Source of the DNA: Zelonia costaricensis
Lineage: Eukaryota > Euglenozoa > Kinetoplastea > Trypanosomatida > Trypanosomatidae
Assembly (NCBI GenBank): GCA_030849075.1
Contig: JASAOO010003563.1
Coordinates: forward strand, 1 to 64,000
Reading direction: 5' to 3'
Length of the DNA: 64,000 nt
A program made the translations under genes and the position numbers. Positions 21,483 through 31,687 of the stretch are shown here, in pieces. The notes beneath the pieces were generated by a model. It was not told where the DNA came from, ran no database searches, and was given only the letters and a program-made list of their open reading frames with translations. Position 1 is the first letter of the stretch, and each line of letters starts with the position of its first letter.

Positions 21483-21823
21483 TCGTTGGCCCCCCGGTGC
21501 TCCGCTGCTTTGCGCTTGAACAGAGTCCAGCGTGGGTGAGCACTCCAGACCTTCCCTGCCCACACCGCCTCTCCCTCTCCGCTCGCTTCTCGCAGCAACG
21601 GCCTTTGTCTTGAGAAAGGTAAGAGTCCCCCTCGTGACTGGTGCGCCTCCACAGGTCCCGCTCGCTGTTCCTCGTTCCTCTCGTGCCTCCCGTGCTCACA
21701 TCTATGACTGCTCCCCCTCACTGTCACCTCTGCCTCTGCGCGCCGCTCCTTTCCGCTTTCGCCAGCTGACGGCGCCCCCATTCCCCCTTTCTCTCCTACC
21801 CCGCACCCCACGTCACACAGCTG

Positions 21824-23899
21824 ATGCTTGTCGACGTGCTCACCGTCGTGGCGGTGCTGCTGCTCCTTTGGTACGCGCAGTTCCGTCCACGCTCGACCAA
21901 CCAGCGGCGCCCCGCGTACCAGAGCCACCGTACCCCGGCAACCCTTCCTGCGTGTGACTACGTCGTCATCGGTGCCGGCCCTGCCGGCCTCGCCGCCGCC
22001 GCCGCGCTGCTCCAGCGCACCGACGATGCGACGCACGTGGTGCTCATCGAGCGTGGCCCGGACCCGCAGCCGACGACGGCCCTCGCACACCTGTGTCAGG
22101 CGGGGCGGCGTGATCGCCTGCTGTCCTTTGCGCCGGACCTCGTCCGCACCCCACCCGAGGCGCTCCCGGGCGGCGCCCACCCAACCTTCCTCACCGGCCT
22201 CCCGGACGAGGGCCTCCTCGCCCAGCGGCCGTGGCACTTCTCCAAGGCGGAGGAGGAGGCCGCTGCGACCACTCCCACCGCGTCCGCAACGCCGGGGAAA
22301 GGTGGCGGCGCGGCTGAGGCGAAGGCGAACCGCTACCGCCTGCTGCAGTACGCCGCCTACCCCCGCGGCCTCGGCGTCGGGGGCGGCGCGCTGCTCGATT
22401 GGGCCATGCATTTTCCCTCCATCTGGCCTGCCAAGACGACCGCGGCGGCGACCGCCGCGCTGTGGACGCGGGTCCCGGCCCGGCCCCCCTCCGTGTGCAA
22501 TCCGCTTTCCTGGGCTTTCGCGGACACCGTGCGGGGCGCCCAGGCCGCCCCGCCGCGCGGGTCAAAGGTTGCGGGGGTGCTGCGAGGCAGCACCAGCTCG
22601 TCGCTTTCGCTGTTCCTCGACGAGGACAACCGGCGCCTGGCGCTGCCGGCTGCCGCCCTCGGCCAGTTTTCGCCCGGGGTGCTGCGCCGCCGCCTCAGCG
22701 TCCTGACAGGCTACACAGCCGTCGACATGGAGCTCGGCGAGGCGACGGCGGCGGAGCAGCCCGGCGGCACGGAGACGCACGCGCTGCGGCGCGTCACGGG
22801 GGTGCACGTCTGCGCGCGGCAGGGGACTCGCAGGGCGCCGGCAACGACGACGATTGCGGTTGGCAAAGGCGTCGTGATCGCTGCCGGTGCGGTGCACACG
22901 CCGCGGCTGCTGCATGCCGTGGCGTCCCGCCAAGCGCTCCCGTTGCCCATGGTGCTGCCCTCGTCCGTGACCGCGCGCGATGTGCTCGCGCTGCCGCTCA
23001 TCTTTCCGGCGGTGCGCGCCGTCTCCGACGACAGCTTCAACGCGCGCGACGTGAAGGCGACGGTGATGTGGTGGCTGACGCAACGCGGCCCGTTCCTGAT
23101 GCCGCTGGCCAACACCGTGCTTTCCATTCCGCTTCCGCAGGTTGCGCCACAGGCGAGGGTGCAAGTCGTGCTTCTCCCCTTCGGCGGGCGCGACCCGGCG
23201 CGTTTTAAAGGCATGGGCTGGGACACCGTGCTCGGCACGCCACTGCAGGCCTACACAATGCTCCTCCTTCTCCACGGCATCGACAACCTCGGCCACCCGC
23301 TCTCCCTCGATTGCGAGCTGCCGGCGCCGCCGGGCACGCGGCACGCACGCGCGCTGTCCGCTCACGTGGCCGCCCCGCGCATCGCGGACGAGGTGCAGCG
23401 CCTCGTGCAGGATGCGTTCGTGTGCGCCATGGAGGTGTGCCGCGCGCTCACGAAGGAGCAGCCAATCGCCAGCCTCACTCTCGAACCTGGCGCCGAGTCG
23501 GTCGACTTCACGTTGCTTGTGCCGGCCGACGAAGCGAAGGCGGTGCGGCTCGCGCAGCTCTCGCGCATGCCGCCGTCGAAGCGGACCGCGCGCGGGACGG
23601 CCGAGCTGCGTGAGCTGCAGCAGTGGTCGCGCAGCGTTGTAGGCACCGAGCCGTACATGCGCCGCTACGTCGACGCGCACGCCTACTGGCTCGGCTTCGC
23701 CAGCGGTACCAGCGAGGCGTTTCTCGCGGACGCCCCCTTCCGTGTCGCGGGGCTCGGCAACGTCGTCGTCGGGGATGCGTCGGCCGTGACGACGGCAATG
23801 TGGGCCTCGACCGCCGAGCGGAACTCCCTCGCCGCCGGAAGCCGTAGCACCTCCATGGACGCCGCAGAGCGCGCTGTGGCGACACTGCTAGCGAGCTGA
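21824..23899 (+). CDS. membrane-anchored GMC-type flavin oxidoreductase
   Basis: A 691-aa protein with the glucose-methanol-choline oxidoreductase layout. Residues 3-20 are a single hydrophobic helix, probably an N-terminal membrane anchor. A Rossmann FAD loop follows (VIGAGPAGLAAA, Gly50, Gly52, Gly55), and the strand-end Glu76 fits the ribose-binding acidic residue. A second GMC-like segment (PRGLGVGGGALLDW, about 180-195) resembles the family's GGSS-type signature. The C-terminal GNVVVGDASAV (about 644-654) matches the conserved DAS flavin contact. The active-site region is diverged: the usual HPxGTxRMG box is not evident (HAYWLGFASGT appears instead). Alcohol or sterol oxidation is possible, but the substrate is unknown. 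The AG at 21764-21765 is the preferred acceptor; the one at 21819-21820 would leave only 3 nt of leader. Confidence 0.75.
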   Translation: MLVDVLTVVAVLLLLWYAQFRPRSTNQRRPAYQSHRTPATLPACDYVVIGAGPAGLAAAAALLQRTDDATHVVLIERGPDPQPTTALAHLCQAGRRDRLLSFAPDLVRTPPEALPGGAHPTFLTGLPDEGLLAQRPWHFSKAEEEAAATTPTASATPGKGGGAAEAKANRYRLLQYAAYPRGLGVGGGALLDWAMHFPSIWPAKTTAAATAALWTRVPARPPSVCNPLSWAFADTVRGAQAAPPRGSKVAGVLRGSTSSSLSLFLDEDNRRLALPAAALGQFSPGVLRRRLSVLTGYTAVDMELGEATAAEQPGGTETHALRRVTGVHVCARQGTRRAPATTTIAVGKGVVIAAGAVHTPRLLHAVASRQALPLPMVLPSSVTARDVLALPLIFPAVRAVSDDSFNARDVKATVMWWLTQRGPFLMPLANTVLSIPLPQVAPQARVQVVLLPFGGRDPARFKGMGWDTVLGTPLQAYTMLLLLHGIDNLGHPLSLDCELPAPPGTRHARALSAHVAAPRIADEVQRLVQDAFVCAMEVCRALTKEQPIASLTLEPGAESVDFTLLVPADEAKAVRLAQLSRMPPSKRTARGTAELRELQQWSRSVVGTEPYMRRYVDAHAYWLGFASGTSEAFLADAPFRVAGLGNVVVGDASAVTTAMWASTAERNSLAAGSRSTSMDAAERAVATLLAS

Positions 23900-24937
23900 T
23901 GGGTGTGGAGCACGGTGCTGAACCGTGTATGTGTGTGTGTGTGAGGCGGGCGGTGGTGATCAGCAATGGAGTGCGTGGCCACGCGCGACTGCACGCTGCC
24001 CCTCTTTCCTCCTCTCTTTCTCTGCCGCTTTTTGCCGCACCCCGCGACGGACGGGGACGATCGATCGACGGCACCGCTGCGCACGGGAAGGAGTGACAAA
24101 CACACACACACACACAGACCCACGGACAGCACCACCTCCTCCGCCCTCCGACCGCGTCCGCGGTGTCCACCTCTTCCTGTTCGCTCGCTCTCCGCCGCAC
24201 TCCTTCTCGGCGTGCCCGATCCCATTTGGCCCATCACAGTCACGTTACGTGCTATCGTTACGTTCGCCTGCGGCGCAGGTTAAAGAATACACACACACAC
24301 ACACGCACAAGAAAGGAACGCATCGATGCACGCACGGACCAGAGCGTACATTGGCACTCCTAATTCACAATGCCGATCACTACACTCGCGCGTCTTCCCT
24401 GTTGGGTGTGGCTCCGCAAGTCTGCAACTTTGCTCCTGACTGGCAGGCTACGGTGCCTGCATCCTCGTCCGCCCTGATTGTCATTCTGCCTCATTGGGCC
24501 CACGCGCGCAACACGCAGGTCGAACACTCTTCTTCACCTCCCTTCCCAATCGTGCTTGTGTCCCTGTGTTGGTGCACTTGCTTGTGTGTGCTGGCAGGGG
24601 CGTGGGCCACAAGTGCATTCGCCGCTTTTTCCCGCACTGCCGCACGACGAGCGCGAGTCCCCGCGTCGGCCACGAAGTTAGAGAAAAACACGAAAGTGCC
24701 ACCGAGAAGCTGCTGCAATGACACAAGGCACACACGCGCACACCACTTGAACGACGCAACCCCCTCCCCCTCTCCCCCCTGCTGGAGAGACCTTCACATA
24801 TCGAGGTTACATAGCCCCAATCCTTCACCCCTTCACCGCTTTTTTGTTTGCGTTTCTTCTAGAGGACCACGTTGTCGGTCTTCTTCCACGCCGCAGCAAC
24901 GGCTGGAGTAGTTGCGGCGGCCACTTCTCGTGCACTC
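23900..24937 (+). other. intergenic region upstream of the CLASP-like gene
   Basis: No gene seen. (CA)n runs occur at about 24095-24115 and 24288-24304. A T-rich tract (24838-24860) leads to the acceptor at 24861-24862. Confidence 0.6.
24861..24862 (+). promoter_or_regulatory. candidate spliced-leader acceptor for the CLASP-like gene
   Basis: The context TTTTTTGTTTGCGTTTCTTCTAG is a textbook polypyrimidine tract plus AG. The leader to the ATG at 24938 would be 75 nt. Confidence 0.6.
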
Positions 24938-27900
24938 ATGACGCACTCGTCGAACGTTGCGCTGACGGATGAGGAGGTGCTGCGACGCGTGCAGCTCCTG
25001 GGCGATGCCCTCGCGGAGGAGCACCGTTTAGCCAAGGCAGCCGTGGGCTCGCGGGAGGGGCTGCGTGACTGGCACGACGAGGTGCGGCTTCTGCTCGAGT
25101 TGACGCGTCTCCTCGCGGACGACATCTCAGGCCGGTCAGCCTTCGTCGGCTGGATCTCTCTCTACCTCCGGCAGCCGCTGCTGCGCTCCTTGAAGAGCCG
25201 CCGCGCCCCCGTTACGGTGGCCGCCGTCGGCGTGGTGGAGACACTTGCAAAGGAGGCGAGCGGCCGCGCCGCTGCCGCGAGCGTGTGCTCGTGGTTTATT
25301 CCGCGTCTCGTGCGCCTGGCCGCCGGGGCCTCGGCGACGTCTGCCGTGTCCGCGGCCGCGATGAACGCCTTGCGCGCCATCGCGCGGCGCTGTCTTGTGA
25401 CGCTGGAGAGCGTAAATTGCCTCTTGTGCGACTGCGGCGCCACCAGCGCGGCGGTGCGCCGCTGCGCGCTGGAGGTGCTGCGCATGTACCTGCAGGCCGC
25501 CAAGGGCACGACGGTTCAGCTGTCAGTGAGCGCCTACACCGACGCGCTTCAGCGGGTGCTGCGTGCCGGCCTGTCCGACGCCGACAGTGCCGTCCGCCGG
25601 GCGGCGCGGTTGTGCTTTTGTGCGCTGCACCTCCTCGAGCCAGCCTCCACGGAGGTGCTGCGCAGGACCCTCCCCGCCGGCCAACAGCGCCAGCTCGCCG
25701 CGGAGTGGGCTGCCGCCATGGAGGAGCTGCAGGCGGTATCGTCCGACGGCGCCAGTGCCCCCGCCGCGTCCGCATCGCCGCCACCGCGTGGCGCGTCGCG
25801 TGAGCGTCCCCACACCGGCGCCGCCGCACTGCAAACCTCCCGCACCGCGACTCTGCGCGACGACCTCGAGAGCGCGGCGGCGAGTCGTGCCCGCGCCCTC
25901 GGCCCCCGCAACGCCTCTGCGGCAAGGACGCACCGGCAGCTGCTGCGCTCTGCCAGGGACGGCGACGGCGGCGGTGGTGCAGAGGACCTCGTGCCGACGC
26001 CGTACTCCCTCGTGCGCGGCGTGCCTCTTGGCAGCAGCAGCAGCGTCGCGCTCGCCGGCACCCTGTACGCCGCGGCGCATCGCCTGCGCGGTGACGCCCC
26101 GCTCCTCGCCGCAATGGAGAGCACGGACTGGTCGGTCCGCCGCAGCGCCCTGCTGCAGGCCCAGCGGATGTGCGAGAACGGCGTGCTGACGAACGAGGAC
26201 ATCGCCCTGGTGCTGGACGGCTTGCTCACTCGGCTGCAGGACATCCACTTCCGCGTCGTGGAGGCTGCGCAAGACTGCCTACGCGTGTTGCTCCTGCGCG
26301 CGCCGACGACGACGCAGGCGGAACTCCACGCACTGCTCCCGTCCGTCGTGGTGGCGCTGCTGCGCAACGTGAGCCACGCGCGACCAGTGGTAAGCGCGGG
26401 TGCACGGCACCTGCTCGCCCACCTCGTCCGCGCGCACGAGCCGCGGCTTGCGACGCTGGAGGCCCTCCTGCGCGGCGCGGACGAGGCCGGTGGCGGAAGC
26501 GGGGCAGGCACTTCCCAGTTACGGCAGCAGCAGTGCAGCGCGGAGCTCCTGCATTACATGATCGTCGTGCACGCACCTCTGTTTGCCGATGTCTCCGTGA
26601 TGGGGCGCATCCTCCGCGGTGCCCTGGCCCACCTACGGGGGTTGGCGGCGGCGGAAGCGGCCAAGGACGGGGTGCACCGCCCCGGTACTCGATCGTGTCG
26701 AGCTAGCTGGTGCGCGGTGGTGGGTGGCGCGCTGCTCGCTGCCGCGGAGGTATTCCGGCAAGCACTGAGCCGCCTCCCCACAGATGACCAGGCGATGGTG
26801 CGCACCGCTCTGGACGCGTGTTTCCAGTTAGGAGAGGACGGCGCGGCAACGTCGGAAGGGGGGCCGGTGGACACCTCTTCCGGCGCACCCCCTGCGACTC
26901 GCAGGCTGCGGTGCGTCTTCGCAGAAGAGTTACTCGCCTACCCTGATCCACAGCGCAGCCTGCCCGCTGGTACCCACAGCGGGGACGCGCCATCGACCGA
27001 CCGGGCGGCCGAGCAAGCTGAACAGGGGCCGCTGATTGAGCGGGCGCTGCGACTGCTGTACCCCGATCTCCGCGACACGCCCCAAGCAACGGCTGCGGCG
27101 CCACCCAGCCCCGGACCAGTACCGCCGCCGCCACCAGCTGCAGCACCTGCAGCAGCGCCCCGTCCCGAGGCGCGCGAAGCCGCCCCTGCCGCTGCTCAGC
27201 CCCCGAGTCCAGTCTTGCGGCCCTTTTCCGCGACCCCCGCGCCCTCTGCCGCCTGCGGCACGTGGTCGCTGCTGGCGCCGCCCGAGCACGATGGCGAGGC
27301 AGCGGCGGAGCTTCCGCGAGCTGCCGCTCATCACGCCGTTGCGGCCGGCGCAGACTCGGTGGCGCACTTCCTCCGCCAGCGGCCGCAGTGCCGTGACGGC
27401 GAGGAGCGGCGCCGGGCTCTCCTCTCGCTGCTGGAGACTCTCCGCGCTGCCGCGGGCGAGGGCCAGCGCCTCCACAGCACCGCGGAGGAGCTGGAGCGGC
27501 TGCTGGTGGTGTGGGAGCGGGAGCTGAGCGGCGCCGACGGTGATTCGCACCACAGCGTTCGCTGGGCAGTGATGGCGGCGCTACAGGCGCTGTTGCAGCT
27601 GCCGGTGGCGCGCTCCGCCGTGGCGCGGCAGCTGACGCGTGTGCTCGGGATGTGCCGCTTGGGGCTCGATGATGCCTTCACGGAGGTGCAGCTGCAGGCG
27701 GCGACGTGCCTGGACGCGTTGCTCACGACGTGCCGGCTGCCACCAGATCTGTGCCTGAGCGCCATTGCCAGCTGTGTGACGCGGTGGCAGGAGGGAGCCT
27801 CACGGCACGCCGCCACGCCGGGCTGGCTTGCCCTGGTGCATCAGATCCGCCGGGTGTTGGAGCAGACGCAGCCCGTCCTCACCAAATCGAAGGCCGGCGC

Positions 27901-28231
27901 GACCAGTGCGACTCCTGCGGTCTCAGCGCCGGCGGGGCGGCAGGAGACGGGCACGCACGACGCTGGGACCCGCGCGACACTGACGGCACCGGTGGTGCAG
28001 CGCGTCGTGGCGGCGCTCCACCGGTGCCTCGGCCACTGCCACCCCGCGGTGCGCCTCTGCGCCGTGCTGGTGCTCGTCTCGCTGCAACGCACCCTCGGCG
28101 AAGCCGCGACAGCGCCGTTTCTCGCGCCGCTCTCCGCCGTCCAACGGCGGCTCCTCGACATGTACACGCACGGCTCTTCCACGGAGGCGGACGACGCGTC
28201 GAGCTCGCGCGCCGCCGCGTGGCTGGCGTGA
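24938..28231 (+). CDS. HEAT/TOG-repeat protein, CLASP-like
   Basis: A 1097-aa alpha-helical repeat protein. Residues about 10-250 form a HEAT array whose last part (GLSDADSAVRRAARLCFCAL, then a helix ending in LRRTLPAGQQRQL) resembles the TOG domain of CLASP microtubule-rescue proteins. A second array (about 392-600, starting STDWSVRRSALLQAQ) and a third (about 828-1060) have the same helix pairs with a conserved Arg-Arg or Arg in the second helix. They are joined by low-complexity linkers (about 255-385, and a Pro/Ala linker about 700-815). CLASPs bind tubulin through TOG domains and stabilise plus ends. In kinetoplastids the likely sites are the subpellicular array, spindle or flagellum. 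A TTG at 24872 extends the frame, but the first ATG is at 24938. Alternative: another HEAT/ARM scaffold. The assignment rests on pattern, not alignment. Confidence 0.6.
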   Translation: MTHSSNVALTDEEVLRRVQLLGDALAEEHRLAKAAVGSREGLRDWHDEVRLLLELTRLLADDISGRSAFVGWISLYLRQPLLRSLKSRRAPVTVAAVGVVETLAKEASGRAAAASVCSWFIPRLVRLAAGASATSAVSAAAMNALRAIARRCLVTLESVNCLLCDCGATSAAVRRCALEVLRMYLQAAKGTTVQLSVSAYTDALQRVLRAGLSDADSAVRRAARLCFCALHLLEPASTEVLRRTLPAGQQRQLAAEWAAAMEELQAVSSDGASAPAASASPPPRGASRERPHTGAAALQTSRTATLRDDLESAAASRARALGPRNASAARTHRQLLRSARDGDGGGGAEDLVPTPYSLVRGVPLGSSSSVALAGTLYAAAHRLRGDAPLLAAMESTDWSVRRSALLQAQRMCENGVLTNEDIALVLDGLLTRLQDIHFRVVEAAQDCLRVLLLRAPTTTQAELHALLPSVVVALLRNVSHARPVVSAGARHLLAHLVRAHEPRLATLEALLRGADEAGGGSGAGTSQLRQQQCSAELLHYMIVVHAPLFADVSVMGRILRGALAHLRGLAAAEAAKDGVHRPGTRSCRASWCAVVGGALLAAAEVFRQALSRLPTDDQAMVRTALDACFQLGEDGAATSEGGPVDTSSGAPPATRRLRCVFAEELLAYPDPQRSLPAGTHSGDAPSTDRAAEQAEQGPLIERALRLLYPDLRDTPQATAAAPPSPGPVPPPPPAAAPAAAPRPEAREAAPAAAQPPSPVLRPFSATPAPSAACGTWSLLAPPEHDGEAAAELPRAAAHHAVAAGADSVAHFLRQRPQCRDGEERRRALLSLLETLRAAAGEGQRLHSTAEELERLLVVWERELSGADGDSHHSVRWAVMAALQALLQLPVARSAVARQLTRVLGMCRLGLDDAFTEVQLQAATCLDALLTTCRLPPDLCLSAIASCVTRWQEGASRHAATPGWLALVHQIRRVLEQTQPVLTKSKAGATSATPAVSAPAGRQETGTHDAGTRATLTAPVVQRVVAALHRCLGHCHPAVRLCAVLVLVSLQRTLGEAATAPFLAPLSAVQRRLLDMYTHGSSTEADDASSSRAAAWLA

Positions 28232-28873
28232 GCTGACAGCGTGGGGCAAAGGAGAGGATGGGGAGGGGGGGGGAGGAGGGCACGCGGCAAAAACAAAAAA
28301 AAACGTAGACGGCAGGAAACGGTGCTGCCACGCTGGGTGCGGCCGACTCGAGTCTCGTGCACCACCTTCTCCTGTACTCCCTCCCTTTCTTTTCATGTTT
28401 GCACTGGCCCTTTCCGTCTACACCTGTGCGTTTGCGTGTGTGTGTGTTTGTGTCGATGTGTGCAACTGCTCCCGTCACGAAAGAAAAAGAAAAGAATAGA
28501 CACGGCAAAGCCCTTCATGGGCGAAAGCAAACCGGCAATCTCGCTCCCCCTCCCCTCCCCTCCCCCGCCCCTGCGTCGTCGTCTGCTTTGACGGTATCGG
28601 AGTGTAGTCCACCTTCAGCTTGCTCACTACCGGGCGTCTTCACCACGTCCTTCCCTCTCCCCCCTCCACCCACCTCGCCGCACAGTTCACCCCCGATACA
28701 CAGTCGTGCTGTCTCCGTTACTGTTCCTGTTTTTCTTTTCTTGTCCGTCTCGCTCCTCTTGACCACCTTCCCGGTGCAGCGCGGTTCATCCCACAGCTCG
28801 GCTCTTGTTTTTTTTTCTGTTTCTTTCGCGCCTTCTAGCCTTTCACTACTTCGCATTCCGCTAATCGTGGAGG
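28232..28873 (+). other. intergenic region upstream of Tudor-SN
   Basis: No gene seen. G-rich sequence (28256-28277) follows the CLASP-like stop. Pyrimidine tracts at about 28655-28775 and 28801-28836 are followed by candidate acceptors at 28778-28779 and 28837-28838. Confidence 0.55.
28837..28838 (+). promoter_or_regulatory. candidate spliced-leader acceptor for Tudor-SN
   Basis: TTCTAG after a T-rich tract; the leader would be 35 nt. The AG at 28778-28779 (GTGCAG) is a second option with a leader of about 95 nt. Confidence 0.45.
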
Positions 28874-31687
28874 ATGTCGTACATCGTGTACGCCGTGGAG
28901 AATGCGGACCGCATGATCCTGATGGGTCCGCCGGTCGCCGACCAGCCGACCTTCAAGACCATCACGCTTAGCTACATCCAAGCTCCGAAGCTGGCGCGCC
29001 GCATGGCTACTGGCGGCTTCACGCCCGAGGAGCCGTACGCGTACGAGGCGGCGGAGCTGATCCGCTCGACCTTTATCGGCAAGCAGGTGCAGTTTGTGGA
29101 GGACTATTACATTGAGGCCCTGCAGCGCAGCGCCGGCCGCATCATGGGTGCGAACCGCCAGGAGGCGACGGGCATGCTGCTCAAGGAGGGCCTCGCCAGC
29201 CTGCCCGATCGCATGCCGCCGCGCATGGAGAAGGAGCTGTACGACATCTACGCCGCCATGTCCGCCGCGGCCAAGGCGGCGCGCAAGGGCCTCTTTAGCG
29301 GCGACGGTGCCAAGCACGTGCGCCACATGCAGTCCTACCAGCCGGAGGAACTGGCGGAGAAGATCGAGGCTATCAAGGGCCAGCAGCTGCTCTCCCGCAT
29401 CGAGAAGGTCGTCTCGCCGGCGCTGGTCATCGTCTCCGTGAAGGAGCTGGGCGACACGCAGTTCGCCGCGCACCTCACCGGCGTGACCGCCAAGGAGAAC
29501 GACGACGAGGCCATCAACGCCGACGCCAAGTTCTTCATTGAGCGCCTGCTGCTGAACCGCAACGTCAAGGTGCTCTACGACGGGCTGGACAGCTACAACA
29601 ACGTCATGGTGTCCATCATGTCCCCGAAGGGCTCCTTCCAGGAGGAGCTGCTGTCCAAGGGCTTCGTCAAGGTGCAGAACGCGACGCTGCCGCTCTCGTC
29701 CCGCATCGACCAGCTCACGGCGGCCGAGGCGGCCGCGAAGAAGCAGCGCGTCGGGTGCTGGAAGAACTACGTCGAGCCCGTGATCGTGGCCCCGGCGGAG
29801 GCGGCGACGGAGGGGGAGGAGGGCGCTGCGCCGGCCGACGGTGCGGCGCCGGCGGACGGCTCTGCCCTATCCCCCGCGGCTGCGGCGCCGGCGCCGAAGG
29901 TGGTCGGGCTGCCGACCACGCTGCCAGACGGCACCCCTGGCCCCGCCTACACCGGCCCTCTCGAGTTTGTGGGCGCCCTGGTGCAGGTCGTGCACGGCGA
30001 CACCGTCGTTGTTCGCAACGACGCGACGAGCCAGCTCGTCCGCGTCTCCCTGGCGGGTGTGCGCAGCAGCAAGAACATCGACCGCGACCAGGACGGCAAC
30101 TCGCCCGAGACGCGCGTCACGTACAACGACTTCTCCTGGGAGGCGAAGGAGTTCCTGCGCTGCCGGTACATTGGCAGCAAGGTGGTCGTCCAGGTCGAGT
30201 ACGCGCGTGTGATGCCCGAGACGCGCGAGATCCGGCCTGCCGCGACGGTGCAGGTGAAGGACACCGGCATCAACATTGGTGTGGCGCTGCTGGAGGCCGG
30301 CTACGCGACCTTCTTCCTTGGGCGCAACGACAAATGCTCCAAGGCGAGCGAGCTGGCCGCCGCCGAGGACGGCGCGAAGGAGGAGAAGAAGGGCGTCCAC
30401 CGCGAGACCACGGCGGCACCGATGAAGGTGCTCGAGCTGAACCACCTCGGCGAGACCCGCAGCCGCTACTACCTTAGCTTCCTGCAGCGCGGTATGCAGG
30501 GCAACCGCCCGCCGCCGCTCAAGGGCGTCGTCGACCTCGTGCTCGGCCCGAGCTCGCTGCGTGTGTACATCCCAAAGGAGAACTTCCAGATTCCGGTGAA
30601 GGTTGCCGGTGTCATGACACCCTCTGCGGCCTTCAACTCGAACGAGAAGGCCGATCCGTTCGCGCCGGAGGCGAAGGACTTCGCAATTGGCCTCGTGCAG
30701 CAGCGCAACGTCACCATCCAGGTCTTCACCTCGGACCGCCCCGGCAACTTCATCTCGTCCGTCGTGCTGGACGACGGCACGAACCTGTCGGTGGCGCTCG
30801 TCGCGGAGGGCTTCGCGACGGTCGGGAACGCGGACCGCCTGCCGTTTGCCCAGCAGCTCGCGGACGCCGAGAGTGCCGCGCGGCAGGCGAAGAAGCACAT
30901 CTGGTCCGACAAGGGCGGCATCCCGCAGCGCGCCGTCAAGATGGAGCAGGAGCGGGCCGCCGCCAACCCGCACGCGTTGGCGCGTGTGCTGGACGAGTCC
31001 TCCAAGTTCGCGCCGTACATGGTCACCGAGGTGGCCGACGACGGCCTGTCCGTGTACCTGCAGGGCTACGACGCGGAGCAGGACAGCAAGAAGGGCCACA
31101 TCCAGGACCTCATCAACCGCACCGTTGCCGGCGAGGGCTACACCCCCAAGAAGGGCGAGCGCGTCATTGCGCAGTACAGCGGGGACAAGACGTGGTGCCG
31201 CGCCACGGTGCTCAAGGCGCCGCGCGACGGCAAGGCGGAGGTGCAGTTCATCGACTTTGGCAACGCGGAGACGGTGCCTGTCAAGAACGTCCGCGCCGTT
31301 CCGCGCGGCCCCGAGTACGCCGTTGTGCGCGACACACCAGCGTTCGCGAAGCTGGCCCGCCTCGCCTACCTCAAGTCCGCCGACCCGAACGAGATCTTCG
31401 CCGGCATGGCCTACGCGGCGGTGGAGGAGTACTCGGACGGCGAGGTGCTGGCCAAGGCGGTCTACCGCGACGGCCCGGGCAACGTGTACTACACCGTCAC
31501 AACAAACGAGAACGTGTCGTCGCTGAGCGAGACGCTGCTGCAGCGGGGCTTGGCGCTGCTTGACCGCCGCACCGCTGGCGTCGACTCGGCCGACTACCGC
31601 CGCCACGAGGCCGCGCAGGAGATTGCGCGCAAGGGCCACAAGAACCTCTGGCAGTACGGCGACATCGATGAGGGCGATGCGGAGTAG
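28874..31687 (+). CDS. SND1: Tudor staphylococcal nuclease (Tudor-SN)
   Basis: A 937-aa protein (human SND1 is 910 aa) with the family's repeated staphylococcal-nuclease-like folds and an embedded Tudor domain. It acts in RNA metabolism (stress granules, RNA decay, splicing or transcription co-factor in other eukaryotes). Approximate order: SN1 1-145, SN2 165-300, an Ala/Pro linker 300-345, SN3 345-500, SN4 540-690, Tudor 700-820, partial SN5 820-930. The Tudor core reads GERVIAQYSGDKTWCRA, then VQFIDFGNAE, with the aromatic residues that form a methyl-arginine cage. The SN repeats look degenerate at nuclease active-site positions, as is typical, so cleavage activity is uncertain. It ends in an acidic tail (DIDEGDAE). 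No targeting peptide is seen; cytoplasmic. Confidence 0.94.
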   Translation: MSYIVYAVENADRMILMGPPVADQPTFKTITLSYIQAPKLARRMATGGFTPEEPYAYEAAELIRSTFIGKQVQFVEDYYIEALQRSAGRIMGANRQEATGMLLKEGLASLPDRMPPRMEKELYDIYAAMSAAAKAARKGLFSGDGAKHVRHMQSYQPEELAEKIEAIKGQQLLSRIEKVVSPALVIVSVKELGDTQFAAHLTGVTAKENDDEAINADAKFFIERLLLNRNVKVLYDGLDSYNNVMVSIMSPKGSFQEELLSKGFVKVQNATLPLSSRIDQLTAAEAAAKKQRVGCWKNYVEPVIVAPAEAATEGEEGAAPADGAAPADGSALSPAAAAPAPKVVGLPTTLPDGTPGPAYTGPLEFVGALVQVVHGDTVVVRNDATSQLVRVSLAGVRSSKNIDRDQDGNSPETRVTYNDFSWEAKEFLRCRYIGSKVVVQVEYARVMPETREIRPAATVQVKDTGINIGVALLEAGYATFFLGRNDKCSKASELAAAEDGAKEEKKGVHRETTAAPMKVLELNHLGETRSRYYLSFLQRGMQGNRPPPLKGVVDLVLGPSSLRVYIPKENFQIPVKVAGVMTPSAAFNSNEKADPFAPEAKDFAIGLVQQRNVTIQVFTSDRPGNFISSVVLDDGTNLSVALVAEGFATVGNADRLPFAQQLADAESAARQAKKHIWSDKGGIPQRAVKMEQERAAANPHALARVLDESSKFAPYMVTEVADDGLSVYLQGYDAEQDSKKGHIQDLINRTVAGEGYTPKKGERVIAQYSGDKTWCRATVLKAPRDGKAEVQFIDFGNAETVPVKNVRAVPRGPEYAVVRDTPAFAKLARLAYLKSADPNEIFAGMAYAAVEEYSDGEVLAKAVYRDGPGNVYYTVTTNENVSSLSETLLQRGLALLDRRTAGVDSADYRRHEAAQEIARKGHKNLWQYGDIDEGDAE

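Larger units (their letters stand above)
17026..21823 (+). other. 4.8-kb gene-free region
   Basis: No convincing coding frame on either strand. It contains alternating T/C tracts, poly-T runs (for example 17800-17816), a five-run G-quadruplex motif (17939-17959) with a C-rich partner (17863-17878), a C4A-type repeat (18384-18403), and microsatellites at 19457-19474, 20372-20402, 20548-20567 and 21450-21482. It presumably holds the 3' UTR of the 127-aa gene and the leader of the oxidoreductase, and may hide noncoding RNAs that cannot be recognised by eye. Confidence 0.55.

Noticed and set aside
29867..31639. 590-codon minus-strand open frame over Tudor-SN
   Set aside because: Same antisense shadow effect; the plus strand has clear SN and Tudor motifs.
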